From Cupriavidus alkaliphilus (GTDB taxonomy: Bacteria > Pseudomonadota > Gammaproteobacteria > Burkholderiales > Burkholderiaceae), in contig NZ_FMAD01000004.1 of NCBI RefSeq assembly GCF_900094595.1, forward strand, positions 434,001 through 498,000: a stretch of 64,000 nt of DNA, read 5' to 3'. Below the pieces are notes generated by a model. The model worked only from the letters and a program-made list of their open reading frames with translations. It was not told the origin of the DNA and did no database searches. The position numbers and the translations under genes were made by a program. Positions 60,456-64,000 of the stretch are shown piece by piece. Position 1 is the stretch's first letter; every line of letters begins with the position of its first letter.

Positions 60456-62243
60456 TCAGCTCGCCGCGCCATCCGCGCGGCACGTAGCCGGCACCTCGCC
60501 GTAGCGCGCCATCAGCGCACCGGCGATCGCATTGGTCCAGCCAAAGCCGTCCTGCAGCGGATACTCGCCGCCGCCCCCGCCCTGGGCGGCCCCTTCGATA
60601 TGCCGGATGCGGTATTTCTCGACCAGCTTGCATTCGTGGGTGTACAGGCTGGCCACGGTGGCCAGCCAGCGCCGCGCAATCTCGCGCGCGAGGGCCGCGT
60701 GGCCATAGCGCTCCAGGCCGCATACCGCCAGCCACTGCAGCGGCGCCCAGCCATTGGGATGGTCCCATTGCTGTCCCGAGGTGCACTCCGTGGTGGCCAG
60801 GCCGCCGTCGACCAGCAGCCGCTCCTGCACCGCCTGCGCCACCGCTTGCGCCTGCGCCGGACTGGCCAGGCCGAGATAGAGCGGCATCACGGTGGCGGCG
60901 GTGAGAAACCGGCGCGGTGCGCCGCGGCACCAGTCGTAGTCGATGAAGACGCCCGCGGCCTCGTCCCACAGGTACTGCAGGATGGCGGCCTCGCGCCGCT
61001 GCGCCGCAGCGCGGTAAGCCTCTGCCGCGGCATCGCCGGCGCGCTCGCACAGCGCGGCAAGCCGTGTTTCCAGGTGCCACAGCAGCGCATTGAGATCGAC
61101 CGGCAGCATCGCCGTGGTGCGGATGGTGGCCAGGTCAGCGGGCTGGCCGGCGGCCGGGTCGGGCGCATCGAGCCAGCGCGAGCTGAAGTCCCAGCCCGAC
61201 TCCGCCGCGGCGCGCAGGTCGCGGAACACCATATGGTGCGGGCGGCCGCTGCGCAGCGCGGTCTCCATGTCTTCCAGGAAAGCCTCTTCGCGCGGCCATG
61301 GGCGGTCGTCCCAATAACGGTTGAGCAGCGCGCCGCCGGGCAGGCAGACTACGCGGCGGTGCGCATGGCCGGGACACAGGCCGTCGGCGCCGTCCATCCA
61401 GAAGGCATATTCGCGGCGCAGCTGCGGCAGGAAGTCCTGCGCGCTGGCCAGTTGCTCGCGTTCGAGCAAGTCCACCATCAACGCAAACACCGGCGGCTGC
61501 GAGCGGCTCAGGTAGTAGTTGCGGGTGCCATTGGGCACCAGGCCGTAGTGATCGATCAGGTAGGCGAAATTCCGCGTCATCTCCACCATCAGGTCGCCGT
61601 GCCCGCTGCGGGCCAGCCCTTCCATGGTGAAGTAGGAATCCCAGTAATAGAGTTCACCGAAGCGCCCGCCCGGCACCACGTAGCGGTGCGGCAGCGGCAA
61701 CAGCGACGACAGCGGCGGATGGGCCATGGGCTCGCGCGTCAGCACCGGCCACAGGCCGTCGATGTGCTCGCGCAAGGTGCTGGCCGGGTCAGACACGTAG
61801 TGGCTTTCCGGCACCGTGGCGCGGGTGAAATACGCCTGCACGAAATCCGCCAGCGAAAAGCCGGGCGTGTCGCGGGTCTCGCGATAGCGCGCCACGATCA
61901 GGTCGGGGTCGCAGTTGGGAATGCAGTCCGGGAAAGTCTTGCTGTCGGCGAACAGGCCGCTGTGCTGGACGTCGACGAACAGTTCGCAATAGCGTGCCGC
62001 GGGCGACAGCATGTCGGCGCACGCGCAGCCTGGCAGCGCATGCGGCGGCGGGCAGTCGCGGTGTGTGATCAATCCCGGGCGCGCCGCCACATGGATCTGG
62101 CCGGGCGCCGCGGCGGGCCCGGCCACGGCGCCGGCCCCGTCGGGCGTGGCCGGGGCGCTGCTCGGCACCGTGCTGCCGCTGGTGGCGGTGCCGGGCGGCG
62201 GTGGCACCACGGTTTCGGAATCGGGCTTGCCGGTCGGCCGCAT
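60456..62243 (-). CDS. Trehalase, glycoside hydrolase family 37
   Basis: 595 residues. Family signatures are PGGRFGELYYWDSYFT near residue 195 and QWDHPNGWAPLQW near residue 485, and the core matches TreA/TreF. It splits trehalose to two glucose. The first 60 residues are a disordered Pro/Ala/Ser/Thr stretch with no hydrophobic signal core, so location (cytoplasm or Tat-independent export) is uncertain. AAGGAGG precedes the ATG at 62243. Convergent with the siderophore-binding protein gene, 18 bases apart. Confidence 0.93.
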   Translation of the reverse strand: MRPTGKPDSETVVPPPPGTATSGSTVPSSAPATPDGAGAVAGPAAAPGQIHVAARPGLITHRDCPPPHALPGCACADMLSPAARYCELFVDVQHSGLFADSKTFPDCIPNCDPDLIVARYRETRDTPGFSLADFVQAYFTRATVPESHYVSDPASTLREHIDGLWPVLTREPMAHPPLSSLLPLPHRYVVPGGRFGELYYWDSYFTMEGLARSGHGDLMVEMTRNFAYLIDHYGLVPNGTRNYYLSRSQPPVFALMVDLLEREQLASAQDFLPQLRREYAFWMDGADGLCPGHAHRRVVCLPGGALLNRYWDDRPWPREEAFLEDMETALRSGRPHHMVFRDLRAAAESGWDFSSRWLDAPDPAAGQPADLATIRTTAMLPVDLNALLWHLETRLAALCERAGDAAAEAYRAAAQRREAAILQYLWDEAAGVFIDYDWCRGAPRRFLTAATVMPLYLGLASPAQAQAVAQAVQERLLVDGGLATTECTSGQQWDHPNGWAPLQWLAVCGLERYGHAALAREIARRWLATVASLYTHECKLVEKYRIRHIEGAAQGGGGGEYPLQDGFGWTNAIAGALMARYGEVPATCRADGAAS

Positions 62244-62373
62244 GGACGCCTCCTTGTACCGGCAACGGCCGGCTCCAATGGGATAGAAATAGGAGCCGCA
62301 AAGCGCACGGTAAGTTCGCCGCCGCGGCGCAAAGCGCCGCATGTGCCACGCCCAGGCCGAAACGCTGCGCGCG

Positions 62374-63798
62374 CTACACCTCCTTTTCGCCGTGCTGCAC
62401 CGGGATCGCCGGCGCGGCCTCGCGCACGCCCAGTTGCATGAAGATCCAGGCCGACGCGCAGGTGATCAGCCCCATGCAGATAAAGGTGGCATGGAAGGCC
62501 GGCAGCACCGCGGCGGGATCCCCGCCAAAGCGGTGCTGGAAAGTCGCCAGCAACGCCCCTGCCGCCGTCACGGCCAGGCTCATCGACAGCATCTGCACCA
62601 TCGACAGCATGCTGTTGCCGCTGCTGGCACCGGCGCCGCTGAGGTCCTTCAGCGTGACCGTGTTCATCGCCGTGAACTGGATCGAATTGACCATGCCGAA
62701 CACGGCCAGCAGCGGCACCAGCAGCCACAGCGGCAGCTGCGGCGTGATCAGCGCGAAGGCCGCCATCACCAACCCCACCACGAAGGTGTTCGACACCAGC
62801 ACGCGGCGGTAGCCATGGCGCTGGATCAGCCGCGTGGCGAGCCGCTTGGACGCCATGCCGGCCGCTGTGACCGGCAGCATCATCAGGCCGGCGTCCAGCG
62901 GCGCATAGCCCAGGCTGACCTGCAGCGTCAGCGGGATCAGGAACGGCATCGAGCCATTGCCGATACGCGCGAACAGGTTGCCCAGCAGCCCGACACTGAA
63001 GCTGTGGATGCGGAACAGCCGCAACGGGAACAGCGGTTGCTTGCGACGGTTGGCGTGCAAACCGTAGGCCGTCAGCGCGGCCATGCTGCCGATCAGCAGC
63101 ATCAGCACGGTGGCGTGCTGGAAGCCCAGCCCGGCCAGGCCATCGAGCGAGAACGACAGCGCCAGCATGGCGGTCGCCAGCAGCAGGTAGCCCGCGAGAT
63201 CGAAGCGGCCGACGCCAGCGAGCCGCGCATTGGGCATGTAGCGCACGGTGGCCAGCGCGCCCAGCACGCCGACCGGCACGTTGATCAGGAAGATCCAGTG
63301 CCAGGACAGCGCCTGGGTCAGCCAGCCCCCCAGCGTGGGCCCGATCAGCGGGCCGATCATGCCGGGGATGGCGACAAAGCTCAGCGCCTGCAGATACTGC
63401 TCGCGCGGGAAGGTGCGCAGCACCGAGAGCCGCCCCACCGGCAGCAGCATCGCGCCGCCCACGCCCTGCACCACGCGCGCGCCGATCAGGAAGTTCAGCG
63501 TCGGCGCGTAGGCGCACAGCAGCGAGCCGGCCACGAACAGCGCGATCGCGGTCTGGAAGATGGTGCGGGTGCCGAAGCGGTCGGCCAGCCAGCCCGAGGC
63601 CGGGATGATCACCGCCATGGTCAGCGAGTAGGCGATCACCACCGACTGCATCCGCAGCGGGCTCTCGCCCAGGCTGTGCGCCATCGACGGCAGCGCGGTG
63701 TTGACGATGGTCGAGTCCAGCGTCTGCATGAAGAAGCCGACCGCCACCACCCACAGCATGATGCGGCGGGTGCGGTCGTCGGGCGCGGGCGAGGTCAT
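62374..63798 (-). CDS. DHA2-family MFS exporter (MdtD/EmrB-like)
   Basis: 474 residues, about fourteen helices. Motif D1 LDSTIVNTALPSM, motif A ADRFGTRTIFQ and motif C GPLIGPTLGGWLTQALSWHWIFLINVP. The proline-rich GPLIGPTLGG and C-terminal sequence resemble E. coli MdtD. Probable drug or metabolite exporter; substrate unknown. It is 130 bases upstream of trehalase on the same strand, but no functional tie is evident. Confidence 0.9.
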   Translation of the reverse strand: MTSPAPDDRTRRIMLWVVAVGFFMQTLDSTIVNTALPSMAHSLGESPLRMQSVVIAYSLTMAVIIPASGWLADRFGTRTIFQTAIALFVAGSLLCAYAPTLNFLIGARVVQGVGGAMLLPVGRLSVLRTFPREQYLQALSFVAIPGMIGPLIGPTLGGWLTQALSWHWIFLINVPVGVLGALATVRYMPNARLAGVGRFDLAGYLLLATAMLALSFSLDGLAGLGFQHATVLMLLIGSMAALTAYGLHANRRKQPLFPLRLFRIHSFSVGLLGNLFARIGNGSMPFLIPLTLQVSLGYAPLDAGLMMLPVTAAGMASKRLATRLIQRHGYRRVLVSNTFVVGLVMAAFALITPQLPLWLLVPLLAVFGMVNSIQFTAMNTVTLKDLSGAGASSGNSMLSMVQMLSMSLAVTAAGALLATFQHRFGGDPAAVLPAFHATFICMGLITCASAWIFMQLGVREAAPAIPVQHGEKEV

Positions 63799-63899
63799 GG
63801 TACGGCTCCGGGTCCGGCCGCCGCCGCCGTGACCCGGTGCGCGCCGGCCAAAGCCAACACCTTAAAGGGCAACCACGGCCGAGGCAATCGGCGCGGCGC

Positions 63900-64000
63900 T
63901 TACAGCGCGGCCCGCAGCCCGATGAAGAAGCGCCGGCCCGGTGCCGGCTCGAAGTAGCGTCCGTTGGCCTCGTTGACGATCACCGAGCCGATGTAGCGCC
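63900..64000 (-). CDS. C-terminus of a TonB-dependent receptor (cut by window edge)
   Basis: The last 32 codons of a leftward gene, ending with TAA at 63902-63900. The translation includes FEPAPGRRFFIGLRAAL, the C-terminal 'P-G-R-x-F-x-x-G-L-x-x-x-[aromatic/hydrophobic]' pattern of TonB-dependent outer membrane receptors, preceded by YIGSVIVNEANGRY. Ligand unknown. A further sign that this end of the window deals with iron or other TonB-driven uptake. Confidence 0.8.
   Translation of the reverse strand, partial: RYIGSVIVNEANGRYFEPAPGRRFFIGLRAAL

Overview
The window is a high-GC (mid-60s percent by eye) stretch of a beta-proteobacterial genome, most likely Cupriavidus/Ralstonia (Burkholderiaceae) and probably its secondary replicon. 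This rests on the two Bug-type solute receptors beside LysR regulators, a caa3 oxidase, orphan catabolic islands and strong GC3 bias. There are no rRNA or tRNA genes, no CRISPR array and no intact insertion sequence. Genus assignment is inference from family content, not from a search.

Layout. 1-1101: start of a MATE-like transporter (cut by the window edge) and an MHYT membrane sensor. 1232-2659: aldehyde dehydrogenase. 2726-7619: minus-strand caa3-type cytochrome c oxidase operon (subunit II with fused cytochrome c, subunit I, two subunit-III-like proteins, subunit IV), followed by small membrane proteins, a hydrolase remnant, rubredoxin and a very large DUF748/AsmA-like protein. 13.9-20.9 kb: MFS symporter, DUF1254/DUF1214 exported protein, and a LysR / argininosuccinate-lyase-like / Bug receptor cluster. 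20.9-24.5 kb: LysR divergent from HAD, small exported protein, D-hydroxyaspartate/D-serine dehydratase-like enzyme and RidA. 24.6-28.9 kb: PHB-depolymerase-like esterase and a DUF2950/DUF3300/exported protein/IS3-OrfA-like group. 29.6-35.4 kb: LysR-like regulator, an RcsB-like response regulator with a possible small RNA in front of it, MarR plus a DHA2 drug exporter, and a DUF1326-DUF2182 pair. 35.6-42 kb: an autotransporter adhesin and a Bug / threonine-synthase-like / LysR cluster.

The most interesting part is 42.0-54.8 kb, all on the minus strand: a chaperone-usher pilus operon (pilin, chaperone, usher) followed directly by hybrid kinase, RcsB-like regulator, a second RcsB-like regulator whose receiver has lost its phosphorylation site, and a second hybrid kinase. 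Each kinase carries kinase, receiver and HPt domains. An orphan third RcsB relative lies 15 kb away at 31040-31705. A shared motif resembling the enterobacterial RcsB box (pattern T[A/C][C/G]GAA-N3-TCC) is found upstream of the orphan regulator, upstream of the first regulator of the tandem, and just upstream of the best pilin promoter candidate. I infer a surface-attachment regulon controlled by an Rcs-like phosphorelay network.

55-64 kb: an OmpR-type two-component pair divergent from a siderophore-type TonB-dependent receptor with a Fur-box-like site and a perfect 10-bp tandem repeat in the shared promoter, a siderophore-binding protein, trehalase, a second DHA2 exporter and the end of another TonB-dependent receptor. 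All calls are from reading the sequence; none was checked by database search.
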